From contig NC_035443.2 in the NCBI RefSeq assembly GCF_002127325.2, positions 148,752,415 to 148,816,414 of the forward strand: DNA of 64,000 bases, read 5' to 3'. The translations under genes were made by a program, and so were the position numbers. Shown here piece after piece: positions 44,401 to 55,198 of this stretch (position 1 is its first letter; the number at the start of each line of letters is the position of its first letter). The notes under the pieces are model-generated. The model worked only from the letters and a program-made list of their open reading frames with translations. It did no database searches and was not told the DNA's origin. The DNA comes from Helianthus annuus (taxonomy: Eukaryota > Streptophyta > Magnoliopsida > Asterales > Asteraceae).

Positions 44401-46254
44401 TGTAACACCCCGAAAATATTAATGTTACATTTTAAACTAAATATCAGTAATAAGTTAAGATAAAAGACTAGGAAAGATAACCTAGTTAGTAGGTATCTTA
44501 ACATAATATGACAAGTATGATTAAAATGCCTTTTTTTATAGTTTGTGTATAATTAAGGGACCAAACTTGTCAATATCTGAAACTTAAGTAATATTAGTGA
44601 ACAACACACCAAACACACACAAAAATCAGTGTGTGCGTGAGGGGGGAACGACCAGGAGAAAGGAAGAACACCCAAACCCTTATATAATCTAACTTGATCA
44701 ATTGAAGGGTGAATTGGGCATGTAATCACTGCATGAATCAAAAATCTTGATCACCAACACTTGTCTAACACTAGGTAAGTTACAATTTCAGTTTTGGTGA
44801 TATTTGATTTTTGGGTATAGTTTGATTAGTAGAGATATTTGAATGAATGAGTAAAGTTATGATTCTAGGACATGTAATTAGAGTGTAGGATCATAAACTA
44901 AACTGAAATCAGGAGAATTGATGGATAAATTTTGTGTTAAAAATTGTTTTGTGTCATGTATTGAAGTGGGTTTTCACCTAGAATGAAAAGCCCCAAAATT
45001 TGTGTATGAATTATGTGAATGATGATGTTTCAAACAAATTACAATCAGAAATTAAATGTAAAAATGACATAGTAAACATTCTACTTGTTAATTAGGGGTT
45101 TTGTGGTTACAAAACTTCAATTACAAGAATAACATGACTATTTGTAAAGTATGCACACAAGGTGCTTGATAAAATGCCTAAAAGAAGTTGATAAACCCTA
45201 ATTGTGGTGTTTGGCTAAGTTAACAAGCTTGGGTCATGAGCCGAAAGGTTCTAATGATAATTGGCCTGTGTATTTTAGGCAACACGAGTGAGGCGTCGGG
45301 AAGTCAAGCCAGTGCGGACACTCGCCAAAAAGGGAAGCTTTGAGGTACGTGGCTAACGCTTCGACAATATTGATAATTTAGTTCTCATTGTTAATGTTTG
45401 CTAGTTATGAACAATATGGGGTTGTAATGGTTTGGTTGCTTGAATGAGGGATTTCATAATGGCAAACCAAACGGGTTATCAAGGGTGGGTATAAACCGGG
45501 TAACGAGAGTACCTTATCCGTAGACCATAAACCCGGGTGTCGGGTAATGGGAAGAATAGTATTAAACACGCAAACCGGTAATGGGAGCGTGGATGTTGAA
45601 ACAAGGGATCTAAAATGGGTCACACTTGTTGCAAAGAAATGTCCCGTATTGTGCTTTGATGTCTTAAAAGTGCAAAAAAAAAAACAGGAATAAACGGGTA
45701 AAAACAGCAAGACAGGAAGATATGCAGAAGCTACCGTAAGTTACGGTAGCTACCGTAACTTACGGTAGAGGATGATTTGTTACGATGGTTCTTTACTGAT
45801 TTACGGCAGGCCATAGTTGCCTAGTGGCCACCGTAACTTACGGTATCCACCGTAAGTTACGGTGGAGCCCAACCAAATTTGTTAAACTTTGTATATTTTC
45901 ATAGATTGAATCCGTTTTAAGCGTACTCTCGATTATGCGTAATTTCTAAGGTTTCTCTCACTAATAGTTGTTAAATTTTTCAGCTTCAAGTATGTAATGC
46001 AAGCGGATGATGATCAATTGAAGGCTCACGAACCGAACACATTCAAGAATTAGTTCCGCAACTTTTGCTTTGGTTAATCATTAGTGAAACTTTTGTAATA
46101 GAAGGAATACTTATGTATCCTAATATTGTTTTTGGAAGGTTGATAAACTAGTATGTACTAAGTTAGGATTAATATTAATGTTTTCTTTTAAATCGATCAT
46201 GAACATTCTTATCTAGTTGGTAAGAATTAGTATAGTTTAGATTAGAGTGTTACA
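44401..46254 (+). repeat. Gyp-4 5' LTR (1854 bp)
   Basis: It runs from TGTAACACCCCG to GAGTGTTACA. Two pairs of nearly perfect 19 bp palindromes lie at 45731-45768 and 45828-45865. A TATA-like ttatataatc is near 44680. Confidence 0.93.
45731..45865 (+). repeat. Four 19 bp palindromes, CYACCGTAA-TTACGGTRG, in the Gyp-4 5' LTR
   Basis: The first two (45731-45749 and 45750-45768, head to tail) have arms CTACCGTAA/TTACGGTAG; the fourth (45847-45865) has CCACCGTAA/TTACGGTGG. The third (45828-45846) is imperfect here but better paired in the 3' LTR. The second position of the arm changes together on both sides (T-A to C-G). Confidence 0.85.
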
Positions 46255-46257
46255 AGT

Positions 46258-46270
46258 TGGTATTCAGAGC
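46258..46270 (+). other. Gyp-4 primer binding site with one extra T
   Basis: It reads TGGTATTCAGAGC, the usual initiator Met tRNA complement with one inserted T after TGGTAT. It starts 4 nt after the LTR. The following 277 bp leader to 46547 has no recognisable feature. Confidence 0.8.
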
Positions 46271-46547
46271 TAAGGTTAAAGAGAATTGTGTTCGGTTCAA
46301 GGCTTGATCAACATCCGGTAAGAATTTATTTAAAGCAAAATTTAATTTAAAAAGATTAAAAGGGTAATGATTTATTGTGTATGGGAGGAGTATAGTAATA
46401 TACTCGAACCCGGGAAGTACACTTAGTATAAACGAGTAAGGCAAAGTTATACACTTGGCCGAATAACGAGTATGAAGTCTCATATAAAGGCATGAGAGTG
46501 ATTGAACAAGATTATTTATCGAATTATTTTAACATTTAAGTAAGAAG

Positions 46548-48056
46548 ATGTCGGGAGGTGCTAGTGACAATGTCCTATCCCTCACTACCGACGAGTTGAA
46601 AGAGAAGATTGCCGAGGAAGTCGGAAGGGCAATCGAAGTTAGCCTACCAAGATTTATAGAAAGGATGCAAAACACCCTACTTTCAACTATGGAGGAAAAG
46701 ATTGGTGAATTAAGAGAAGACCTTACCAATGATAGAGGCAAGGCTAAAGAAAAGAAAGGTTGTTCTTACAACAAGTTTATGGCGTGTAAACCCCCGATCT
46801 TCAATGGAGAGGTGGATCCAATTGCTTGTCAAAGGTGGATAAGTGATATCGAGGGTGTTTTCGAACGAACGCATTGTGATGAAAGTGATTTCGTAGCTTA
46901 TGGAACTGGCCAACTTAGAGGCCAAGCCAAGGATTGGTGGGACAACCTCAGAAACGAAAGGGGTGTTGAAGCAATAACGGCAATGACTTGGGAAGATTTC
47001 AAAACACCATTCCTCAAACATCATATCCCCAAGGCAGTAATAAACAAGATAAAGGAGGAATTCATGCAATTGAGGCAAAAGGGTGAAACCCTTGATAAAA
47101 TTACAGGGATGTTTATGGACAAGGTCAAGTTTTGTGATGACTTGGTCAAAACTGAAGAACAGAAAATCTATTACTATCACACCATGCTTAGGGCTGAATA
47201 TAGGGAGTTTATGACTCACTCACATTATGAAAGCCTCACCGACATAATCAATGCGGCGCGGGAACGCGAGATTAAACTAAAAAGGCAAGTTGAAAGAGGT
47301 GAGAGAAGGGCCTTGGATGAAAACCCGAGTCCCGCAAAGAAGCCAAAGGTAGCTGAATCATCGAAGAAAGGAAGTGCAAAAGGAGGTTCTCCGAGTTGCA
47401 AAACATGTGGACGCACTCATAAAGGTGAATGTTACTTCAAGAACAAACCTTGCGTTGCATGTGGCAAGATAGGGCATGGGGTTGCAAATTGCCCAGACAA
47501 AGTAACGGTGTGTTATAAATGTTACCAATCGGGTCATAAAAATTCAGAATGTCCGGAATTGATGGGAAGGAAAGAGAGTGCCGACTCTAGGGATGAAACC
47601 CCAAAAGCTAAGGCAAGGTCGTTCCAAATCGCTGCTGCTGAAGCAAAAATGGAACCCGACGTGGTTACAGGTATATTTACTGTAAATTCGATCCTTGCAT
47701 GTGTTTTATTTGATACGGGTGCGAATAAGTCTTTTGTTTCACATAGATTCATTCAAAACCCCTTGTTTACCTTAACGAAATTACCTATGCCAATGGAAGT
47801 AGAAGTAGGTAATAACAAAAGTTTTATTGTTTGTGATGTATGTCGGGAATGCAAATTGAATATCGATGGCGAGGAATACTCCATTGATTTAATACCCATG
47901 TCCATGGGTGAATTTCAAGTGGTCGTCAGAATGGATTGGCTATCCCGCTACCATGCTAAGGTGATATGTCTACGTAAGGAGATACACCTAACGTCTCCGA
48001 GCGGAAGGCGTGTCATCATCTATGGGGAGAAGGCTTGTAATCCCATGATATGCTAG
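46548..48056 (+). CDS. gag: Gyp-4 Gag and protease, 502 aa
   Basis: The capsid domain covers residues about 75-250 (GCSYNKFMACKPPIFNGEVD; AKDWWDNLRNERG). Three knuckles lie near 283 (CKTCGRTHKGEC), 301 (CVACGKIGHGVANC) and 322 (CYKCYQSGHKNSEC). Protease LFDTGANKS is near 388, with the C-terminal segment MGEFQVVVRMDWLS. A TAG at 48054-48056 ends it in the protease-RT linker; the frame continues open beyond, as in single-frame relatives. Gag and the protease active site look intact. Confidence 0.87.
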   Translation: MSGGASDNVLSLTTDELKEKIAEEVGRAIEVSLPRFIERMQNTLLSTMEEKIGELREDLTNDRGKAKEKKGCSYNKFMACKPPIFNGEVDPIACQRWISDIEGVFERTHCDESDFVAYGTGQLRGQAKDWWDNLRNERGVEAITAMTWEDFKTPFLKHHIPKAVINKIKEEFMQLRQKGETLDKITGMFMDKVKFCDDLVKTEEQKIYYYHTMLRAEYREFMTHSHYESLTDIINAAREREIKLKRQVERGERRALDENPSPAKKPKVAESSKKGSAKGGSPSCKTCGRTHKGECYFKNKPCVACGKIGHGVANCPDKVTVCYKCYQSGHKNSECPELMGRKESADSRDETPKAKARSFQIAAAEAKMEPDVVTGIFTVNSILACVLFDTGANKSFVSHRFIQNPLFTLTKLPMPMEVEVGNNKSFIVCDVCRECKLNIDGEEYSIDLIPMSMGEFQVVVRMDWLSRYHAKVICLRKEIHLTSPSGRRVIIYGEKACNPMIC

Positions 48057-48299
48057 ATGGTAGAAGCCCGTAAGTTTATACTACACGGGTGCAAGGCATA
48101 TTTAACTTACGTACGTGATGTGGAAAAAGAAACGCCAAGGATTGAAGGCGTACCTGTGGTGCGTGAATGCGAAGACGTTTTTCTCGAGGATCTTCCGGGA
48201 ATGCCACCAGAGCGCGAAATAGAGTTCGGGATTGAACTGACTCCGGGTGCTAAACCAGTTGCTAAGGCACCTTATAGATTGGCACCGTCGGAACTGTAG
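48057..48299 (+). pseudogene. pol: Gyp-4 protease-RT linker and RT N-terminus
   Basis: It is in frame with Gag-protease. It contains the linker ARKFILHGCKAYLTYVRD and RT entry [31 protein letters not shown]. It stops at TAG 48297-48299 where relatives have Gln. Confidence 0.82.
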
Positions 48300-48305
48300 G
48301 AATTA

Positions 48306-48686
48306 ATGTCCCAGTTACAAGATCTACTTGAAAAGGGATTCATCCGGCCTAGCGTGTCTCCTTGGGGAGCCCCAGTGCTATTTGTAAAGAAGAAGGACGG
48401 GAGCATGCGGATGTGTATTGATTACCGGGAGTTAAACAAACTCACGGTAAAGAATCGATACCCACTCCCGAGAATCAACGACTTGTTCGATCAATTACAT
48501 ACAATGCACTTCGTTGAGAAACCTGTGGAGATAGTGGACCGTTCGTTTGAACAGTTGAAAGGCAAGCGGATTAAATTGGTCAAAGTTCGCTGGGACTCTA
48601 AACGTGGCCCAGAGTTTACTTGGGAACGTGAAGATCAGATGAAAGCGAAATATCCGCATCTATTCTCACAAGTTTCCTCTAAATAA
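48306..48686 (+). pseudogene. pol: Gyp-4 RT N-terminal half fused to a foreign chromodomain tail
   Basis: Residues 1-63 are RT ([33 protein letters not shown]). From about 48499 the same frame reads a Pol C-terminus: [41 protein letters not shown], then a stop and atttcgggg. At about 48694 RT resumes (ggttaccaccaatta). The insert is about 195 bp and replaces roughly 14 RT codons, including the SKIDLRSG region. It is unlike the element's own C-terminus near 51000, so the donor was another family. Confidence 0.85.
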
Positions 48687-48693
48687 ATTTCGG

Positions 48694-49224
48694 GGTTACC
48701 ACCAATTAAGGGTAAAGGAAAACGACGTACCAAAAACGGCATTCCGAACACGATACGGACATTTCGAATTCCTCGTGATGTCTTTCGGATTAACGAATGC
48801 GCCCGCGGCTTTCATGGACCTCATGAACCGGGTTTGCAAGCCGATGCTCGATAGGTCGGTGATTGTCTTTATAGACGATATCCTCGTTTATTCAAGAAAC
48901 GAGGCGGAACACGCTAACCATTTACGAGAAGTAATGGAGGTATTGAGGCGGGAAAGATTATATGCTAAATTCTCAAAATGCGCCTTCTGGTTATGAGAGG
49001 TGCAATTCTTAGGGCACGTCATAAGTGCCGAAGGAATATTGGTGGATCCGTCGAAGGTGGAAGCGGTGTCAAAATGGAACCCTCCAAAGAATCCATCCGA
49101 AATTAGAAGTTTCTTGGGGTTGGCAGGTTACTATCGGAGATTCATTCAGGATTTCTCCAAAATTGCAGCGCCATTGACCAAATTGACCCGCAAGAATGAG
49201 AAGTTCTTCTGGGGGAGTGATTAA
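48694..49224 (+). pseudogene. pol: Gyp-4 RT C-terminal half
   Basis: RT resumes and from 48775 reads [15 protein letters not shown] and FIDDILVYS (catalytic Asp pair kept). A TGA at 48994-48996 lies where relatives have Arg before EVQFLGHV. The thumb ([14 protein letters not shown]) ends at TAA 49222-49224, where relatives have Gln. Confidence 0.82.
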
Positions 49225-49776
49225 GAAAAGGCATTTCAGACATTAAAAGAAAAGTTAACCTGTGCACCGGTGTTGACTTTACCAGATGGTACGGAGGATA
49301 TGGTAGTGTATTCGGATGCATCACACCTAGGCCTTGGGTGTGTGCTAATGCAAAGGGGAAGGGTGATCGCATATGCCTCTAGGCAACTTAAGCTGCATGA
49401 AACAAAGTACCCGTATCACGATCTTGAGTTGGCGGCCGTGGTCTTTGCCTTGAAAATCTGGAGGCATTACTTGTATGGTGTGAAAAGTACTATTTTCACT
49501 GACCATAAGAGTTTGAAGTACTTCTTCGATCAGAAGGAGTTAAATATGAGGCAGAGACGTTGGTTAGAAGTGGTGAAAGACTATGACTGCGAGATCCACT
49601 ATCACCCCGGAAAGGCTAATGTGGTGGCGGATGCCCTTAGCCGAAAGGATGAATGCGCTCCAATTCGAGTGCGGTCTATGCAGTTGGTAGTAACTTCAGG
49701 CTTGCTTGAGCGAATCCGTGAAGCCTAAACCAAAGCGGTAAGGGAAGAAAACTGGAAGAAAGAACGTATAAAAGGG
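49225..49776 (+). pseudogene. pol: Gyp-4 RNase H
   Basis: Motifs [55 protein letters not shown] and VVADALSRK are intact. A TAA at 49726-49728 interrupts the frame before integrase. Confidence 0.82.
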
Positions 49777-51201
49777 ATGGTAAAAGACCTCATGGAAGGA
49801 AGTAATGGGATGAAATACCGGAATGATAGGATTTGGGTCCCAAACACATGTGGTGTTACGGGTATCCTACTGGACGAGGCTCATAAGTCTCGCTATTCAA
49901 TCCATCCCGGAGCAACTAAGATGTATAGAGATTTGAAGCAAAATTATTGGTGGCCAGGGATGAAAAGAGATGTGGTTAAATATGTAGAGAAATGCATGAC
50001 ATGTTTACAGGTCAAGGCGGAACATCAAAAGCCATATGGCAAGCTTCAGCCTTTGGATATTCCGGTTTGGAAATGGGAACAAATTACTATGGACCTATTA
50101 ACCAAACTGCCGAGGACGACGTGGGGATTCGATGCCATTTGGGTAATTGTGGATAGACTAACCAAAAGTGCCCATTTCATCCCTATCCGGGAAACCTATA
50201 CGTCAGAAAAGATGTCTGAAGTGTACATTAATGAGATAATAGCACGCCACGGAGTGCCAGTATCCATCGTGTCCGATAGGGATACCCGGTTCACATCAAG
50301 TTTTTGGTGCGATTTCCAAAAGCAAATAGGAACTAAATTGTTCATTAGCACCGTGTACCATCCTCAAACGGATGGTCAAAGTGAAAGAACAATACACACA
50401 TTGGAAGATATATTACGGGCGTGCATAATTGACTTTGGGGGTAGTTGGGATATTCACCTACCGTTGGTTGAATTTTCATATAATAATAGTTACCACGCAA
50501 GCATCGGTATGGCTCCGTATGAGATACTATACGGTAGGAAGTGCCGAACACCGGTATGTTGGGGTGAGGTTGGTCCGTGTGAACTTGCACGTAAGGATAT
50601 AGTCGGACTCACGAATAAAAAGATTGACATAGTCCGAGCTCACCTGAAAGCGGCTCAAGATCGAAAAAAGGCGTATGCAGACAAACGAAGAAGACCAATT
50701 GAGTTTCAAGTTGGTGATAAGGTGATGCTGAAGGTATCACCATGGAAAGGAATAATCCGATTTAGAAAAAGGGGAAAGTTAAGCCCAAGGTTTATTGGGC
50801 CCTTCAGAATCATCGAGAGGGTCGGTAGGGTGGCATACCGTCTCGAACTGCCTGCGGAGTTGAGCGGGATACATAGCACGTTCCATGTATCACATCTCCG
50901 GAAATGTCTAGCTGACGAAACCGCGTATATCCACTACGATGACATCGAGGTGGATAATAGTCTCAACAACGCGGTGAGACCAATTGCGATTTTTGACCGT
51001 AAGGTGAAAAGCTTGAGAAACAAGATGATTAATCAAGTAAGGGTCAAATGGGAACACCGAAAAGGATCAGACACCACTTGGGAGTCTGAAGAGGAAATGA
51101 GACGACTCTACCCTACACTTTTCGGTACGTGTATAATTTTTTGTCTTATACATAAAAAGGTTTCGGGGACGAAACCCTCTTTAAGGAGGGTGGACTTGTA
51201 A
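49777..51201 (+). pseudogene. pol: Gyp-4 integrase and divergent chromodomain
   Basis: The zinc region (SRYSIHPGATKM ... KCMTCLQVKAEHQ) is followed by DDE motifs MDLLTKL (residue about 105), SDRDTRF (about 165) and GQSERTIHT (about 200), the GPF-type segment RKRGKLSPRFIGPFRI and a C-terminal module VRVKWEHRKGSDTTWESEE. All catalytic residues are present. The segment itself is open, but upstream stops make the polyprotein a pseudogene. The last 25 codons run over the hairpin to the LTR start. Confidence 0.85.
51159..51196 (+). promoter_or_regulatory. Gyp-4 pre-PPT hairpin, second hairpin and PPT
   Basis: Stem GGTTTCG / CGAAACC with loop GGGA (51159-51176), then CCCTC/GAGGG around tttaag (51175-51190). 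The G-rich run ggagggtgga precedes the LTR at 51197. Confidence 0.8.
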
Positions 51202-53045
51202 CACCCCGAAAATATTAATGTTACATTTTAAACTAAATATCAGTAATAAGTTAAGATAAAATACTAGGAAAGATAATCTAGTTAGTAGGTATCTTAACAT
51301 AATATGAAAAGTATGATTAAAATGCCTTTTTTATAGTTTGTGTATAATTAAGGGACCAAACTTGTCAAAATCTGAAACTTAAGTAATATTAGTGAACAAC
51401 ACACCAAACACACACAAAAATCAGTGTGTGCGTGAGGGGGGAACGACCAGGAGAAAGGAAGAACACCCAAACCCTTATATCATCTAACTTGATCAATTGA
51501 AGGGTGAATTGGGCATGTAATCACTGCATGAATCAAAAATCTTGATCCCCAACACTTGTCTAACACTAGGTAAGTTACAATTTCAGTTTTGGTGATATTT
51601 GATTTTTGGGTATAGTTTGATTAGTAGAGATATTTGAATGAATGAGTAAAGTTATGATTCTAGGACATGTAATTAGAGTGTAGGATCATAAACTAAACTG
51701 AAATCAGGAGAATTGATGGATAAATTTTGTGTTAAAAATTGTTGTGTCATGTATTGAAGTGGGTTTTCACCTAGAACGAAAAGCCCCAAAATTTGTGTAT
51801 GAATTATGTGAATGATGATGTTTCAAACAAATTACAATCAGAAATTAAATGTAAAAATGACATAGTAAACATTCTACTTGTTAATTAGGGGTTTTGTGGT
51901 TACAAATCTTCAATGACAAGAATAACATGACTAATTGTAAAGTATGCACACCAGGTGCTTGATAAAATGCCTAAAAGAAGTTGATAAACCCTAATTGTGG
52001 TGTTTGGCTATGTTAACAAGCTTGGGTCATGAGCCGAAAGGTTCTAATGATAATTGGCTTGTGTATTTTAGGCAACACGAGTGAGGCGTCGGGAAGTCAA
52101 GCCGGTGCGGACACTCGCCAAAAAGGGAAGCTTTGAGGTACGTGGCTAACGCTTCGACAATATTGATAATTTAGTTCTCATTGTTAATGTTTGCTAGTTA
52201 TGAACAATACGGGGTTGTAATGGTTTGGTTGCTTGAATGAGGGATTTCATAATGGCAAACCAAACGGGTTATCAAGGGTGGGTACAAACCGGGTGACGAG
52301 AGTACCTTATCCGTAGACCATAAACCCGGGTGTCGGGTAATGGGAAGAATAGTATTAAACACGCAAACCGGTAATGGGAGCGTGGATGTTGAAACAAGGG
52401 ATCTAAAACGGGTCACACTTGTTGCAAAGAAATGTCCCGTATTGTGCTTTGATGTCTTAAAAGTGCAAAAAAAACTGGAATAAACGGGTCAAAACAGCAA
52501 GACAGGAAGATATGCAGAAGCTACCGTAAGTTACGGTAGCTACCGTAACTTACGGTAGAGGATGATTTGTTACGATGGTTCTTTACTGATTTACGGCAGG
52601 CCATAGTTGCCCAGTGGCCACCGTAACTTACGGTGTCCACCGTAAGTTACGGTGGAGCCCAGCCAAATTTTTTAAACTTTGTATATTTTCATAGAATTGA
52701 ATCCGTTTTAAGCGTACTCTCGATTATGCGTAATTTCTAAGGATTCTCTCACTAATAGTTGTTAAATTTTTCAGCTTCAAGTATGTAATGCAAGCGGATG
52801 ATGATCAATTCAAGGCTCACGAACCGAACATATTCAAGAATTAGTTCCGCAACTTTTGCTTTGGTTAATCATTAGTGAAACTTTTGTAATAGAAGGAATA
52901 CTTATGTATCCTAATATTGTTTTTGGAAGGTTGATAAACTAGTATGTACTAAGTTAGGATTAATATTAATGTTTTCTTTTAAATCGATCATGAACATTCT
53001 TATCTAGTTGGTAAGAATTAGTATAGTTTAGATTAGAGTGTTACA
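51197..53045 (+). repeat. Gyp-4 3' LTR (1849 bp)
   Basis: It is the counterpart of 44401-46254 with scattered substitutions and a few small indels. It carries the same palindrome pairs near 52521-52660. Confidence 0.93.
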
Positions 53046-53050
53046 TACAA
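53046..53050. repeat. Gyp-4 target-site duplication, right copy (tacaa)
   Basis: It matches 44396-44400. Confidence 0.95.
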
Positions 53051-54640
53051 CTTCCAAACTCATTTTCTAAAAATGCTTCTTTATGTAATCTTTTTGTTAC
53101 ACAAATGTTTCTACACTTGTTTAACCCTTAAAATAGTATTTGTTTATGTAAGAACCAAGATATACTAAAACCCATATTTCAAGCTTGGTTCCACTCATAA
53201 ATTTTAGATCTATATGATTAATAACCCACTTTGATTATTATTTTTCAAGAAACAATATATCTTTTCAAGTTCATGTCTTTCATGAGGATTATTTATAAAT
53301 CTCTAACATTTTCACCCTCTCATCTTGCTAGATTATGTTTTTAATCATGATCTAGCAAGATCATATAATGATCTACATCATTTACACAAACAATCATTCA
53401 TCAAATATCACAACAACATTAAACAACATGATTCCTTTAAGTTTTCTTATAATTCCAAGCTTATATTCATGTTTCAACTTCTTGTTTCTTAGTGTTCTTT
53501 ATGATAATCATCTTGTAACATCTTTTAACCATTTAAAATAGATGCAAAATGAAGAGTCAAAGATCTTACTACTAGCTCAAGGCTAGGGATGATCAAGTGT
53601 AGAAATGAAGTGGATAAAAGCAAACGGTGAAGGTCCTTCAACTTCCGAAAGCTCCAAGCTTCCTAACTTATCTTCTTACACCTTAATATCACCTTAGATT
53701 GCTTGTTAGTGGAATGAAAATGGTGGAGGTGGGATGGGGGTGTTGAGCCATGACCATGGGGAAAAAAGGGAGAAGAAGAAGTGTGAGAAGTATGGGTGAA
53801 GATATGAGGTGATTATCTTATACCCATGTTTAGAGATTACCCCATGGATCATGTGTCTCCCAAGTACTAATCAAGATCTTTTAAGCAAATCTTAGGATAT
53901 TTAAGGAGATCAAGTAAGATCTCACAAGATCAAACGTGGGGCCACTTAGGTGACCGTCCACCATGAGGGGGGGGGGGTCTTGGTTAGGTTTAAATGGTAA
54001 GTTAGATTATCTAGTTGGAAGTTAAGTGTATTAGTTAGTGTCCATGCATATGATGTGTTATATGGTATGCTAGGGTGTTCGGGAACCATAACTAGCTTAG
54101 AAACATTAAAACAATGCTTCTAGTATAATTTTAGTGTTTCGGGTAGTGTCCGGTTGTTCGGTTAGATACTGGTTCGTTAAAGTGCTAAACTATACCGTTT
54201 AGTGTTCTTTATGTACCCTTTTGTGACACTTTTAATTCCCGGCACTTAGGAAGGCATTCAGGATCATTTAGTCATATTTTTGCATGATACAAGAGTGTTA
54301 AATAGCTGAATTATGCTGATTTCAGCATTTTAATTGAGTTTTAGGCACTTTCCGGCACTTAAACTATCACTTAGAAAAGCAGTTTTGTGGTCCTTACTTC
54401 CCTACACACTATACTAGTGTAATACTTGGTTTCTGGCTCATACTGGGTCTCAAAACAACATCTGTCTATGTACTGAACTCCGTCAGCATTTTCCCGGTTT
54501 TCTGTTAACTTGTGCTAACTGTGCTTTGTGCATCATTTATGTCAATATGTTTGCATGCGGTCAATGATATGTCATTTGCAATATGTAATGCACATGTATG
54601 TATATGGTAATAATCAGAAAGCAGTTCAAGTAATTAATGG
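53051..54640 (-). repeat. Gyp-1 5' LTR, right segment, truncated
   Basis: It is homologous to about 23340-24938. It stops at ...gtaattaatgg where the other LTR runs about 75 bp further to its TG end. The break is exactly where TRIM sequence starts. Confidence 0.85.
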
Positions 54641-54936
54641 ACAATATTGGTGGTGAGAGGGACAAGATGTTACATACGGTATCAGAGTCAGGGGTCGAGC
54701 CGGTGTGCCAGCGAGGACACTGGGCTCCCTAAGGGGTGGTGGAGATGTAAGTCCCACATCGGTTGAGGAGGAGAACGAAGCCTTCCTTATAAGGGGATGG
54801 AAACCTTCTCTACCCTGACACGTTTTGCCTGGGCGAGCAACTCGTCGGGTGGAAACAAAACCGTGAGTTCCTGGATGGGCCACCCATCGGGGGCAAAGCG
54901 GACAGTATTTTGACACGCTTTACTTGGGCTGTTATA
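54641..54936 (+). mobile_element. Trim-1: truncated TRIM (terminal-repeat retrotransposon in miniature)
   Basis: A 34 bp end of a 5' LTR (54641-54674, ...ggacaagatgttaca) is followed by primer site cggtatcagagtc (54677-54689), about 55 bp of internal sequence, G-rich run aaggggtggtggaga, and a 191 bp 3' LTR (54746-54936) starting TGTAAGTCCCACATCGG and ending gggctgttata. Ends of the two LTR pieces match (ggaca...gt...ggctgttata versus gggacaagatgttaca). No coding capacity, as expected for TRIMs. Most of the 5' LTR is lost at the junction with Gyp-1. Confidence 0.75.
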
Positions 54937-55198
54937 GTTTGAGTTGTGTGTCTTCATTGATTGTGGTGATAAACATAAGCTTTTTTTTATTAGAGAGGTG
55001 GGGGTGATTACGGTATCCAAGTGGTATAGCTGAAGTGGCGTGTGGTGTCACTAGGGAACACTACTCCATCCTTTGGACGGTATTTTCCCCCAATAACCGC
55101 AACATCTTGTAATTTGTTTTTATTTTTATTTGACAAAATTATTAAAAATGTACTACATTTTATTTATATCGTACAAGCCAATGACTTAGGGATGTGAA
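54937..55198. other. Short unassigned spacer
   Basis: About 260 bp with no recognised feature, possibly pre-existing intergenic DNA. Pentamer gtgaa (55194-55198) would be the left target copy of Gyp-5. Confidence 0.4.

Larger units (their letters stand above)
44401..53045 (+). mobile_element. Gyp-4: Ty3/gypsy chromovirus with chimeric RT, 8645 bp
   Basis: LTRs of 1854 and 1849 bp are closely similar with scattered differences. It has a modified primer site, an open Gag-protease frame, Pol broken by several stops and by a foreign chromodomain segment inside RT, an integrase frame, hairpin and PPT, and a perfect TSD. It is inserted in the Gyp-1 5' LTR. Confidence 0.93.
12267..54640 (-). mobile_element. 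Gyp-1: old minus-strand Ty3/gypsy chromovirus, scaffold of nested insertions
   Basis: In its own (minus) orientation: 5' LTR 54640-42268, primer site 42264-42253, leader with minisatellite, pre-gag ORF, gag, protease, a stub of RT, a degenerate 3' region, PPT at 25026-25014, then 3' LTR from 25013 leftward. It is interrupted by Gyp-2, Gyp-3 (with a Helitron) and Gyp-4, and its left LTR by Sire-1. The two LTR copies align collinearly (12269-13365 plus 22808-24940 against 42803-44400 plus 53051-54640) with scattered substitutions and small indels. Most of RT, RNase H and integrase is missing, so the element is non-autonomous or dead. Gag and the 3' hairpin suggest Tekay/Del. Confidence 0.85.

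Noticed and set aside
54641..54936. Cassandra-type TRIM with a 5S rRNA promoter
   Set aside because: I do not see 5S internal-control-region sequence in the LTR, so only a generic TRIM is called.
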